From contig CAYQMN010000010.1 of NCBI GenBank assembly GCA_964418695.1, positions 51,366 through 115,365 of the forward strand: a stretch of DNA of 64,000 nt, written 5' to 3'. Both the position numbers and the translations under genes were made by a program. Position 1 is the stretch's first letter, and the number at the start of each line of letters is the position of its first letter. The DNA comes from Prado023 sp964418695. Its GTDB lineage: Bacteria; Actinomycetota; Actinomycetes; S36-B12; CAIYMF01. Shown in pieces: positions 40,452-49,400 of this stretch. The notes below the pieces were generated by a model. It was not told the origin of the DNA. It made no database searches and was given only the letters and a program-made list of their open reading frames with translations.

Positions 40452-42304
40452 TGACCCACGTCGAGGGAGGCCACGCACGCCGATCCTTCGTGCAGGGTGA
40501 GGTTCACCGCGTCGATGCCGTAGGGCTGGAGCAGGCCGAAGCGCGCTCCGGTCCCGGCCGGGATCGCCAGCGTTCCCTCGGCGGGCGGTCCGCTGATGAT
40601 GGTGGGGTCGGAGCCCGTCGGGTCGGTGGAGTAGCCGATGACCACGTCCTCGGTCGCCCGGACCTCGACCCGCACGGTCAGGTTGGCCAGATGGATCTGG
40701 AGGTGCGGAAGGACGATGGTGGTCCGGCTGCCGACTGCCAGGGGGACGCAGCCGTCAAGCGAGGCCGAGGTCAGGGGATAGAACCGCGCCGGGACGAGCG
40801 CCCCCGAGCTGTCGTACATGCTCTGGCTGCCCGCCGCTCCGAATCGGGTGTCCGGCTCCGGGATGATCGGGCGGAGGAGCTCCTTGGTCGTGTTGTAGGG
40901 CCAGAACCAGCGACTCATGACCCCAGCAGGAACCTCGGTGTCGAAGATCCCGGACACCTCGTGCACGCGGGGCAGGCTGGCCCGAGCGTTCGCCACATAC
41001 TCCTGACCAGGGTTCAACGACCAGATGTCGACGAAGCGGGTGATGGTCACCGCCCACCCGACACCGATCAGGACGACGGCCCCGGCGAGCAGTGACACGC
41101 GCCGGCGTCCGGACCGTTGCCACCCGGTCAGCGCGACTTGCGCGAGCACGGCAAGCCCGATGGCCATGAAGGGCAGCGCCGGCGCCAGGTACCGAGGCTC
41201 AAGAGGGATGGACGCGGGGAAGGCGTCCAGCCGGCCGACTGCTGCCATGAGCGCGGAGAGGGCGACCGGAATGACCAGCAGGACCAGCCCCTGGATCGTC
41301 CGCAGCCGGTCACGTTGGAAGGCGTAGGTGATCGCGATGCCGAAGGCGAGGGCGACCAGGGCCACGAGCGACGCCGGGGTCGCACCGATCGGGCTGTAGG
41401 CGTTCTCGGGGGCGAACCAGGTCCATGGTCCGCCCACCGAGGCGGGCAGGACCAGGGCGTACAGGGACTTCCAGACCGCGGTCAGGAGCGCGTCCACCGA
41501 CGGCATGGCGCCCTTGGTCCCGTACCCGCCGAGCTTCCAGACCAGCAGATAGCTGCCGATCATGACCATCGTCATGACCCAGAACGACCGGCCTGCCGAC
41601 CAAGCCCACAGCACCCGCTCCCGAGGTGTCCCGCGTGCCAGCCAGAAGACGGCGAGCAGGGCCAGGGCGGGTGGCCCCACCAGCCAGGTCTCCCAGGTGA
41701 GTGCCCCGAGCAGCCAGCCGAGGGCGCCCATGGCCAGCCACCGCCGGCGCGGGGACTCCAGGTACAGCAGCAGTGCCAGCGCGGCCAGGTTCGTGCCGAC
41801 GAGCACGCCGTAGAGCGAGATCGCCTGGATGAGCCAGGCATTCGTGGCCACGAGAAGGGGTGAGAGCCCGAACGCCACCAGGGCCAGCAGCGCCCATCGG
41901 CGCTCCAACAGACGGCTCGCGACGAGCCAGGTGAGCACCAGTGCGGCGGCCAGCTCCAGGGACATCACGAGGACCGCGAACCAGTGCTCGAGTGGGGCGA
42001 TCTGGACGAAGACCGTGAAATGGGCCCGGTCCAAGGGCGAGAAGTGCGAGCGGTGCCACTCGATGAGCCATTCGGTCGACCAGCCGTACCTGGCCCCGAG
42101 CGAATGGCCGCGATAGTCGTCGGCGTAGAGGAAGCCACGTAGGGCGACCGTGGCGTTGACGGCCAGCGCCAGGGCCATGACCACGAGGGGTCGCACATCC
42201 CAGTGCCGGTAGCCCACCGCGGGGGCGTCGACCGCGTGTTCTCCGACCAACGCGCCCCGCCGCCTCTCGTCCGCGCTAGATTCCCCCGGTGCTGCACCGC
42301 GCAT
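40439..42304 (-). CDS. Large integral membrane protein, candidate GT-C-type glycosyltransferase
   Basis: 621 residues. About ten to eleven spans up to residue 430, then a soluble C-terminal part of about 190 residues. The first loop after span 1 has LRGFLYADDYRGHS: an acidic pair in this loop is typical of the catalytic site of GT-C lipid-linked sugar transferases. Span 7-9 regions and SLEPRYLAPALPFMAIGLAVLA also fit this class. The C-terminal part (VRVEVRATEDVVIGYSTDP and later) looks like beta structure. I do not recognise a named family. Context in an arabinan-type envelope locus supports a sugar-transfer role (inference). A TACACT element precedes it; ATG 42304 may not be the only possible start. 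Confidence 0.8.
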   Translation of the reverse strand: MRGAAPGESSADERRRGALVGEHAVDAPAVGYRHWDVRPLVVMALALAVNATVALRGFLYADDYRGHSLGARYGWSTEWLIEWHRSHFSPLDRAHFTVFVQIAPLEHWFAVLVMSLELAAALVLTWLVASRLLERRWALLALVAFGLSPLLVATNAWLIQAISLYGVLVGTNLAALALLLYLESPRRRWLAMGALGWLLGALTWETWLVGPPALALLAVFWLARGTPRERVLWAWSAGRSFWVMTMVMIGSYLLVWKLGGYGTKGAMPSVDALLTAVWKSLYALVLPASVGGPWTWFAPENAYSPIGATPASLVALVALAFGIAITYAFQRDRLRTIQGLVLLVIPVALSALMAAVGRLDAFPASIPLEPRYLAPALPFMAIGLAVLAQVALTGWQRSGRRRVSLLAGAVVLIGVGWAVTITRFVDIWSLNPGQEYVANARASLPRVHEVSGIFDTEVPAGVMSRWFWPYNTTKELLRPIIPEPDTRFGAAGSQSMYDSSGALVPARFYPLTSASLDGCVPLAVGSRTTIVLPHLQIHLANLTVRVEVRATEDVVIGYSTDPTGSDPTIISGPPAEGTLAIPAGTGARFGLLQPYGIDAVNLTLHEGSACVASLDVGQPAP

Positions 42305-42333
42305 GCCGCTCGCGCTTCCGGCAGCGGATGGGG

Positions 42334-42339
42334 AGTGTA
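42334..42339 (-). promoter_or_regulatory. Candidate -10 element for the 40439-42304 gene
   Basis: TACACT on the minus strand, giving a leader of about 22 nt with GGAAG before the ATG. It lies in the short divergent gap with the gene starting at 42363. Confidence 0.4.
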
Positions 42340-42362
42340 GCGACCCCAGGACGAGTCATCGG

Positions 42363-44117
42363 GTGGGTGACGTGACCGCTGTCGCGCACCGGGTGCCGGC
42401 GAGGTCTGTGGTGCCGGCCGTCATCCTCGCCATGACCGCGGTCATCCTCGGCACGGCCGCTTGGCGACCGGGGTTCCTGCTCTGGAACGACTCGGTCGCG
42501 GTGCCGGCACAGGACCTGCTGCCCTGGATGTGGGGGGCGGGCACTGCCCCGCCGCGGTCCGTTCCCCAGGACGCGGTGGTGGCGGTCCTGGACGACGTCA
42601 TTCCCGGGTGGCTCCTGCAGCGGCTGCTGGTCGCCGCCGGTCTGGCGATCCTCGGGTTGGGCGTCGCGGCCCTGCTTGGGCACCAGTCGCGGATCGCCCA
42701 GCTGGGCGCGGCGGCGACGGCCATGTGGTCGGCGTTCGTCTTCGAGCGGATGGCGATGGGGCACTGGGGACTCCTGCTCGCCGTGGGCGCCATGGGGTGG
42801 GTGCTCAGGCACACGGCGGACGCTCGGGCCGGAGTCCCCGGGGCGGCGGCGCGAGCCCTGGCCTGGGTGCTGGTCGGCTCGCTGGTCCCCACCGGCGGTG
42901 CCCTTCAGATGCTGACCGTCGCGGCGGTCCTGGCCTGGCCCGGCCCGCGGGCCGGGCGTCCGAGTCTCGTGGTGGCCGGTGGTTCCCTGGCTCTGCAGGT
43001 CGTGTGGATCGTCCCGGGGGTGCTCAGCGGTACCGGCGGCGACTCGGCCGGTGTCTTCGGTCTGCGCGCGGAAGGGGTCGCGGGGTCGGTGCTGACCGCT
43101 CTGGGGACCGGCGGCATCTGGAACACCGCGGCGATGCCCCCTTCTCGGAGTGGCCTGCTGTCCGTCGTGGCGCCGCTGCTGCTGGTCGGCGTAGCCGCGG
43201 CCGGTGCTCGACTGGCTGGCCGTCTGGCGCCCCGCATCCTCGGCCCCCTGGTCCTGCTCGCGGTCCTGGGCTTGTCGTGGGCCTTGGCCTCCGCGACCCC
43301 GGCGCTGGCCGAGATGGTCGGCTGGGTCGAGGCGCTGCCCGGTGGCGGGCTGCTGCGCGACGCCCAGAAGTGGCTGGCGCCCTGGCTGGTCCTGCTGTCC
43401 GTGGCTGCCGGCCTGGGCCTGGGCCGGCTGGCGGGCGCGCTGCGGGGGCGGTCCTCCGCCGGACCTGCGGCCGTGCTGGTGCTCGTCGTGCCCGTCCTGC
43501 TCCTGCCCGACCTGGCCTTCGGCGCGTGGGGGCGCATGCGTCCGGCCGAGTACCCCGCGGACTGGCAGGCGGTGCGGGCGCATCTGGCTCAGGATTCGGC
43601 CCCGGGGGAGGTCGTGTCGTGGCCGTGGAGCGCGTTTCGTGCCTACCCGTGGAATGCCGGGCGCACGGTGCTGGACCCCGCTCCGCGCTACCTGCCGCGC
43701 ACGGTCGTGACGGACAGCCGGATGCTCGTGGGTGGATCGTCCGGGTTGACCGTCGTCCCGTCGGACGATCCCCGGTCGGTGGCGGTCGGAGACGCGCTGC
43801 TCGGACCGGACCCGGTCGCGAGTCTGTCGCGGTTGGGCGTCCTCTGGATCCTCGTGCAGGTGGGTCAGCCGGGCACACCGGGCTGGGATCCCGAGCTGCC
43901 CGCAGCCCTGCGCAGTGGCTCGTCGGTCGTGGTGGCGACGGCGACCCTGGAGCTGCGCAGGCTGGACGGCGCGGCGACGATCGACCAGTCGCGGCGACCG
44001 GTGCTGATGCTCGGCTGGCTTCTCTGGGTGGGCAGCGTGGGCGCGATCGGGGTCGGGCTGGCGCAGTCGGCCCTCGCGAGACACCGAGCGCCGGTGCACC
44101 CGTCGGCGAGCCGCTGA
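42363..44117 (+). CDS. Conserved polytopic membrane protein of the envelope locus
   Basis: About 584 residues. GTG 42363 or GTG 42372 is preferred over the ATG at 42303, which would overlap the divergent gene. Ten or so spans up to about residue 400, with FLLWNDSVAVPAQDLLPWMW in the first loop (Asn-Asp and Gln-Asp acidic sites), FVFERMAMGHWGLLLAVGAMGWVL, and DAQKWLAPWLVLLSVAAGLGLG; then an extracytoplasmic domain with WPWSAFRAYPWNAGRTVLDPAPRYLP and a last span. The plan (multi-span core, soluble tail, terminal span) parallels the N-terminal half of AftD. Possibly the counterpart of the mycobacterial membrane protein beside DUF3068 (Rv0226c; recalled synteny, not tested). Enzymatic role unproven. 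Confidence 0.78.
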   Translation: MGDVTAVAHRVPARSVVPAVILAMTAVILGTAAWRPGFLLWNDSVAVPAQDLLPWMWGAGTAPPRSVPQDAVVAVLDDVIPGWLLQRLLVAAGLAILGLGVAALLGHQSRIAQLGAAATAMWSAFVFERMAMGHWGLLLAVGAMGWVLRHTADARAGVPGAAARALAWVLVGSLVPTGGALQMLTVAAVLAWPGPRAGRPSLVVAGGSLALQVVWIVPGVLSGTGGDSAGVFGLRAEGVAGSVLTALGTGGIWNTAAMPPSRSGLLSVVAPLLLVGVAAAGARLAGRLAPRILGPLVLLAVLGLSWALASATPALAEMVGWVEALPGGGLLRDAQKWLAPWLVLLSVAAGLGLGRLAGALRGRSSAGPAAVLVLVVPVLLLPDLAFGAWGRMRPAEYPADWQAVRAHLAQDSAPGEVVSWPWSAFRAYPWNAGRTVLDPAPRYLPRTVVTDSRMLVGGSSGLTVVPSDDPRSVAVGDALLGPDPVASLSRLGVLWILVQVGQPGTPGWDPELPAALRSGSSVVVATATLELRRLDGAATIDQSRRPVLMLGWLLWVGSVGAIGVGLAQSALARHRAPVHPSASR

Positions 44118-44162
44118 GTCGGCAGGCCGCTAGATGAGCCGGTCTGCCGACTGTCCGGCTGT

Positions 44163-44168
44163 TATCCT
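44163..44168 (+). promoter_or_regulatory. Candidate -10 element for the DUF2613 gene
   Basis: TATCCT, 24 nt before the ATG, with GGAGA (44183-44187) between. Confidence 0.45.
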
Positions 44169-44192
44169 GCGCGTGGACGAACGGAGACAGAC

Positions 44193-44321
44193 ATGGGCGT
44201 GGCCATCAGCGCGGTAGCCGGGGGACTCCTGGCAGTCGCCGCCATCTTCGGCGTCGTCGGCTCCCTGAGCGCGGCACCGGCGCCCGTCACGACACCGTAC
44301 ATGACGTACGGAACGTCCTGA
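44193..44321 (+). CDS. DUF2613 micro-protein
   Basis: 42 residues: MGVAISAVAGGLLAVAAIFG is an N-terminal membrane or signal-like segment, followed by VVGSLSAAPAPVTTP and the C-terminal YMTYGTS. The size, hydrophobic segment and Tyr-Gly near the C-terminus match the DUF2613 family, found next to aftD in mycobacteria (Rv0236A, recalled). A good ribosome-binding site (GGAGA) and a -10 element precede it. Function unknown; the position suggests a role with the envelope glycosyltransferases. Confidence 0.75.
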   Translation: MGVAISAVAGGLLAVAAIFGVVGSLSAAPAPVTTPYMTYGTS

Positions 44322-44394
44322 CCGTCGTCGCCCACGCAACGCGCTGACCGACTCTCGGTTAGCCGTACCGCCTGACCGCTCCCGCCCCGAACCG

Positions 44395-45618
44395 TCAGCT
44401 GGCGCTGCGGCTCCGCTCCTCGGTCGTGGGGGCAACACTCCCCAGCAGGGCCGGCCAGGTGACCGTCCCAGCCCGGATCGGACGCCCCGAGATCGTCGAG
44501 AGTATGTGGGCGAACCGGTCCGACGCGGCCTGCCAGGTGTAGGTCTGGGCCCGCTGTCGGGCGCCCTCGCCCAACCGCGTGCGCAGTTGTGCGTCAGTGA
44601 GGATGCGGCGCAGAGCCCCGGTGAGCTCCTCCTCGCTCGCGGCGAGCAGGCCCGACCTTCCGTCGGCGATCGACTCGGCGGTTCCGCCGGCCTCGCGGTA
44701 GGCCACGCTCGGCACCCCGCGCGCGCCGGCCTCGCTGATCGCCAGCCCCCAGCCCTCCTTGACCGAGGGCATCGCCAGGACCCACGCCCGGGCCAGCTCG
44801 GTCTGCTTCTCGGCGTCGTCGACGAAGCCGTGGAACTCCACGATGTCGTGCACGCCGATCCGCTGCGCCTCGGCGACGACCTGGTCGCGCCACCATCCGT
44901 CGCCCACGACCGAGACCCGCAGGCTCGGCAGCTCGGGGCGAAGCCGGGCTGCGGCCCGCAGCACATGCTCGACCTGCTTGTGCGGGACGATCCGGCCCAG
45001 GACCAGAATCCGCGGGCTGTCGCTGGGGTGGACGTGGGTGCCGGTCGGGGGCTCGATCCCGTTGTGCACGACGGTGATCCGCTCCGGATCGATGCCCAGC
45101 GAGGCGAGCTCGGTCTGCGTCGCGGCCGAGACCGTCACGTAGCGGCTGCGGCGGTAGACCCACGGCCCCACTCGGGACTCCAGCCACCAGCCCAGGCGCG
45201 CGCGGGCCGGGCCGTAGACGACCGGCCATTGCTCGCGATGCACGTGATGCACGAGGACCGCCGTCGGCGCGCGCCGCGCCAGCGGGGAGCTGAAGGGGAC
45301 CCCGTTCTGGACGTCCACGATGACGTCGGGTCGACCGAGCGCCCCCGAGCGCAGATCGCGCAGCGCTCGCGGGTACACCGAGATCTTGGTTCCACGGCGC
45401 CGGATCAGGACCCCCTCGACCCATTCCTGAGCCGGTGCCCCCGGGAACGCCGCGGCCTGGAGGGTCACCGAGCTGCCGCCGGCCGCCAGCGCCCGGGCGA
45501 TGGTCTCGACGTAGATCTCGGAGCCGCCGGCCTCCGGGTTGCGGCAGTCGCGCCAGTTGAGGAACAGAACGGACGGCGGGCGGCGGTCCGGCCCGCCGTG
45601 CCCCTTCGATCCCGCCAC
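44395..45618 (-). CDS. GT4-family glycosyltransferase
   Basis: Cytoplasmic GT-B retaining transferase using an NDP- or GDP-sugar. 407 residues. N-terminal domain begins PSVLFLNWRDCRNPEAGGSEIYVE (the Gly-Gly-Ser-Glu loop) and has VLVHHVHREQWP; the C-terminal domain begins PRILVLGRIVPHKQVE, with VSVVGDGWWRD, VEFHGFVDD and the donor-binding EX7E motif at KEGWGLAISEAGARGVP. It lies divergent to the methyltransferase, the arrangement remembered from mycobacteria (Rv0225 beside Rv0224c). Acceptor unknown; probably a lipid-linked or envelope glycan intermediate. Confidence 0.9.
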   Translation of the reverse strand: MAGSKGHGGPDRRPPSVLFLNWRDCRNPEAGGSEIYVETIARALAAGGSSVTLQAAAFPGAPAQEWVEGVLIRRRGTKISVYPRALRDLRSGALGRPDVIVDVQNGVPFSSPLARRAPTAVLVHHVHREQWPVVYGPARARLGWWLESRVGPWVYRRSRYVTVSAATQTELASLGIDPERITVVHNGIEPPTGTHVHPSDSPRILVLGRIVPHKQVEHVLRAAARLRPELPSLRVSVVGDGWWRDQVVAEAQRIGVHDIVEFHGFVDDAEKQTELARAWVLAMPSVKEGWGLAISEAGARGVPSVAYREAGGTAESIADGRSGLLAASEEELTGALRRILTDAQLRTRLGEGARQRAQTYTWQAASDRFAHILSTISGRPIRAGTVTWPALLGSVAPTTEERSRSAS

Positions 45619-45690
45619 GCGCGCTCCCGAGTGACTCGCCGCAGCGCGGAGACTCCGGCTGCCTGACTGATGGGGCGACCCTACTGCGAC

Positions 45691-45696
45691 TACGCT
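45691..45696 (+). promoter_or_regulatory. -10-like hexamer at a leaderless start (methyltransferase-aftD)
   Basis: TACGCT is followed by 7 nt and the ATG at 45704. Confidence 0.5.
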
Positions 45697-45703
45697 CCCC
45701 GGG

Positions 45704-46453
45704 ATGTCCGGTTCCCAGGTGCGTGATGCGGGCGCGACCCTGCGGCGAAGCGTCGACCTGGTGCGGGCGTTCCGGCTGGAGCAGTCCGATCCGGACTTCT
45801 TCTATCAGGCGCTGGCCGCGGACAGCGTGCGTCAGCTGGGCGTGTACGCCACGCTCGCAGACGCCACCGTGCTGGACGTCGGCGGAGGACCGGGCTACTT
45901 CGCCGACGCGTTCCGGGCGGCGGGCGCGCGCTATGTCAGCGCCGATGTCGACGCCGGTGAGCTGCGCCTGCACGGACGCACGCCCGGCCCGGGGACCGTC
46001 ATCGGCTCGGGGACCGCCCTGCCGTTCCGCTCCGGCTCGATCGACCTGTGCTACTCCTCGAACGTCGCCGAGCACGTCCCGGATCCGTGGCGGATGGGCG
46101 ACGAGATGGTCCGCGTGTGCCGGCCCGGGGGAGTCGTCGCGCTGTCGTACACCCTGTGGTTCGGGCCGTGGGGTGGCCACGAGACCTCGCCGTGGCACTA
46201 CCTGGGCGGAGCGCGCGCGGCCGACCGCTACGAGCGGCAGTTCGGGCGGCGCCCCAAGAACGACTTCGGGCAGAGCATGTTCGCGGTGACCGCGCGCGAC
46301 GGCCTGCGCTGGGCCAGGCAGGTGCCCCGGGCCACCGTGCTCGCCGCGGTCCCGCGCTACCTGCCCTGGTGGATGCGCGGCCTGGTGAAGGTCCCGGTCG
46401 TGCGCGAGCTGGCCGCCTGGAACCTGCTGCTCGTGCTCCGGATGGACTCGTGA
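45704..46453 (+). CDS. Class I SAM-dependent methyltransferase
   Basis: 249 residues. Motif I is TVLDVGGGPGYFADAFRAAG (about residues 56-76), then an acidic YVSADVD, the motif SIDLCYSSNVAEHVPDPWRM (post-I/II) and RPGGVVALSYTLWFGPWGGHE. The C-terminal part is rich in Arg/Trp with WWMRGLVKVPVVRELAAWNLLLVLRMD, probably membrane-associated. It is coupled to aftD through a GTGA overlap, suggesting that it methylates a component of the same glycan. Resembles the mycobacterial methyltransferase paired with the GT4 gene (recalled). Confidence 0.88.
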   Translation: MSGSQVRDAGATLRRSVDLVRAFRLEQSDPDFFYQALAADSVRQLGVYATLADATVLDVGGGPGYFADAFRAAGARYVSADVDAGELRLHGRTPGPGTVIGSGTALPFRSGSIDLCYSSNVAEHVPDPWRMGDEMVRVCRPGGVVALSYTLWFGPWGGHETSPWHYLGGARAADRYERQFGRRPKNDFGQSMFAVTARDGLRWARQVPRATVLAAVPRYLPWWMRGLVKVPVVRELAAWNLLLVLRMDS

Positions 46454-49400
46454 CCCGGACTCCCTTGACCCGGACCACCTATCGCTTCCGCCTCGCGGGG
46501 GTGTGCCTGGCGCTGGTGACCCTGTCCTTCCTGCAGGAGCCCGGTCGGATCGCGGCCGACACCAAGCTGGACCTGTCGGTGAACCCCGGCGGCTTCCTGC
46601 TGCGGGCGCTGCATCTGTGGGACTCCAGCGCGGCCTTCGGGCAGCTGCAGAACCAGGCGTACGGGTACCTGTTCCCCGTAGGCCCGTTCTTCGCCGGGCT
46701 GCACGCGGCCGGGGTCGTGCCGTGGGTGGTGCAGCGGGCGTGGTGGTCGATCGTGCTGGTCGTCGGCTTCCTGGGGTTCGTCCGGCTGGCCCGGCTCATG
46801 GGCATCGAGTCGGCCCTGGCCCGCGTCCTGGGCGGACTGGGGTTCGTCCTGGGCGTGCGGATGCTCACCGAGCTGACCGTGATCTCGGCGGAGGCGTGGC
46901 CGATGGCCCTGGCGCCCTGGCTGCTCGTGCCGCTCGCCTACGGCAGCACGCGGGGCTCGCCGCGGCGCTGCGCGGCGGCCTCCGCGCTGGTCTTCCTCCT
47001 GACCGGGTCGATCAACGCCGTGGCGTCGGCGGCGATCGTGCTGCTGGGCGTGACGTACCTGGCGACCCGCGCACCAGGCCCGCGCCGGCGAGCCCTGAGC
47101 ACCTGGTGGATCGTGGGGATCGGGCTGGCGAGCCTGTGGTGGCTCGTCCCCTTGGCCCTGCTGAGCAGGTACTCGCCGCCGTTCCTGGACTGGATCGAGT
47201 CCGCCGCCGTCACGACCTCGCAGAACGACCCGACCTCGGTGCTGCGCGGGGCCAGCCAGTGGGTGCCCTACCTCACGGGTCCGGCCGGACCTGAATGGCC
47301 CGCGGGCTGGGCGCTGGTGTCCAGCCCGCCGCTCGTGGCCGCCTCCGCCGTGCTGGTCCTGCTCGGGCTGGCCGGCCTGCTCGGTCGCGCCATGCCCGAG
47401 CGCGGATTCCTCGTGGTCACCTTGTCGCTGGGGCTGGTCCTGGCCGGCCTCGGCCACATCTCGGTCCACGGGATCTCCGGCCCGGGGGCTCATGCCATCC
47501 GCGAGCTGCTGGACGGGGCGGCGGCGGCGCTGCGCAACAACCACAAGTTCCAGCCCCTGGTGAGTCTGGCGCTGATGCTGGGACTGGCCTCGCTGGTGGA
47601 CCGACTGCGCGCGTGCGCCTGGGCCGTCTCCCCGCCTCGGCCGGGCCGCTTCGCCGGCGGGACCCTGCGCGGGAGGCCGGCCGGCCCGGTCGCGGCCACC
47701 GTCGCGTGCGCCTGCGCGGTCGCGGTGGCGGCGGGCCCGGCGCTCAGCGCCACCCTCGTGGGCGGCCGCAGCTTCGTCGAGCTGCCCGGCTACTGGCGCG
47801 ACGCGGCGGGCTGGCTGGACGAGCGGGGTGGCCGCGCGCTCGTCGTTCCCTCGGCGTCGTTCGGCGTGTACCTGTGGGGGCGCAGCCAGGACGAGCCGCT
47901 GCAGCCCCTGGAGACGCAGTCCTGGGCGGTGCGCGACGCGGTCCCGCTCAGCAGCGCGGGGAACATCCGGCTGCTCGACCAGATCCAGCAGCACCTCGAC
48001 GCCGGGACCGGGACGGCCGGCCTCGCCGGTGCGCTGAGCCGGTCCGGCGTCCGGTGGCTGGTGGTGCGCAACGACCTGGACACCCAGGCGACCGGGGCCA
48101 CATCCTCGGTGCTGGTCGCGCAGGCGCTCGGCTCGGCCGAGGGGATCACCGCAGCGGTGTCCTTCGGCCCGGTGCTGCCCGGAGGGCGCATCGGCGATCG
48201 CGTCGTCGACGATGGGCTGGTCGCCGATCATGCGCCGATCGAGGTGTACGCGGTCGCGCCGGACCCGCAGGTGGTGCAGGGCCGGGTCGCCCTGCGCGAC
48301 GCCTCGCAGGTCGTCACGGTGATCGGGTCGACCGAGTCGCTGCCCGGGCTGGTGGCCAGCGGCATCCTCGGCGCTCGCCCCATGCTCACCCAGGGCGACC
48401 CACTGCCTGCCGGCAGCGAGTCGATCCCGGTGCTCACCGACACGTTCCGGCGCGCCGAGGTGAGCTTCGGCGCGGCCCAGCGCAACCGCTCGAACACCCT
48501 GACCTCGTCGGACCCGTGGCGCAGCGACCGCCGCGTGCACGACTACCTGCCCGACGACTCCGACGAGGGACAGGCCCGGGCCCGCCTCGTGGGCGCCGTC
48601 TCGGTCGAGGCGTCGAGCGCCGGCGCCAGCCCGTTCGCCCCCCGGGCGCGCACGCCCTCGGCCCAGCCGTGGTCCGCCCTCGACGGTGACCCGCAGACGG
48701 CGTGGGTGTCCGGCGACGTCCGCCCGGGCGTGGGCCAGTGGTGGGAGCTGACCCTGGCCGAGCCGGTGCAGGCCGCCGCCGTCGAGGTCCGGCTCGTGCG
48801 GGACTCCCGCGTGGGCAGCCCGCCCACCGAGGTCCGGGTCGTCACCGACCGGGGCTCCCGGCTGGCCACCGTTGCGGCCACGGATCAGCCGCAGGCGCTG
48901 GCGCTGCCGGCGGGGCCGACCACGCGCGTACGCATCGAGCTGGTCGCGGTCAAGGAGGGCGGGCCCGGTCAGGGGTTCGGGATCTCCGAGCTGACCATCC
49001 CGGGGGTGAGCGTCCAGCGACCGATCGTGCTGGCCGAGGGTCCGGCCGCCGGTGGCCTGGTCCTGGGGACCGGCTCCCTCTCGCGCGAGTCCTGCGTGAG
49101 CACCGAGCCGGCCATCCTGTGCTCGCCCACCCAGGCGGTGGCCGGCGAGGAGCGCGCCGGGATCGACCGGATCGTGACCGTGCCCGACGGCGGCCGGTAC
49201 GACGTGCGCACGGTGCTTCGGCCACGGCCGGGCTCGGCGCTGGACGCCTACCTGGCGGCCCCCGACTCGACCGTGGTGGTCACCGCCAGCTCGCAGTCCT
49301 CGTCCGACCCGGCGGTACGGGCCCAGGCCGCCGCCGACCGTGACCCCCGGACCACCTGGACCGCCTCGGCCCTGGACACCCACCCCTCCCTGGTGCTGCG

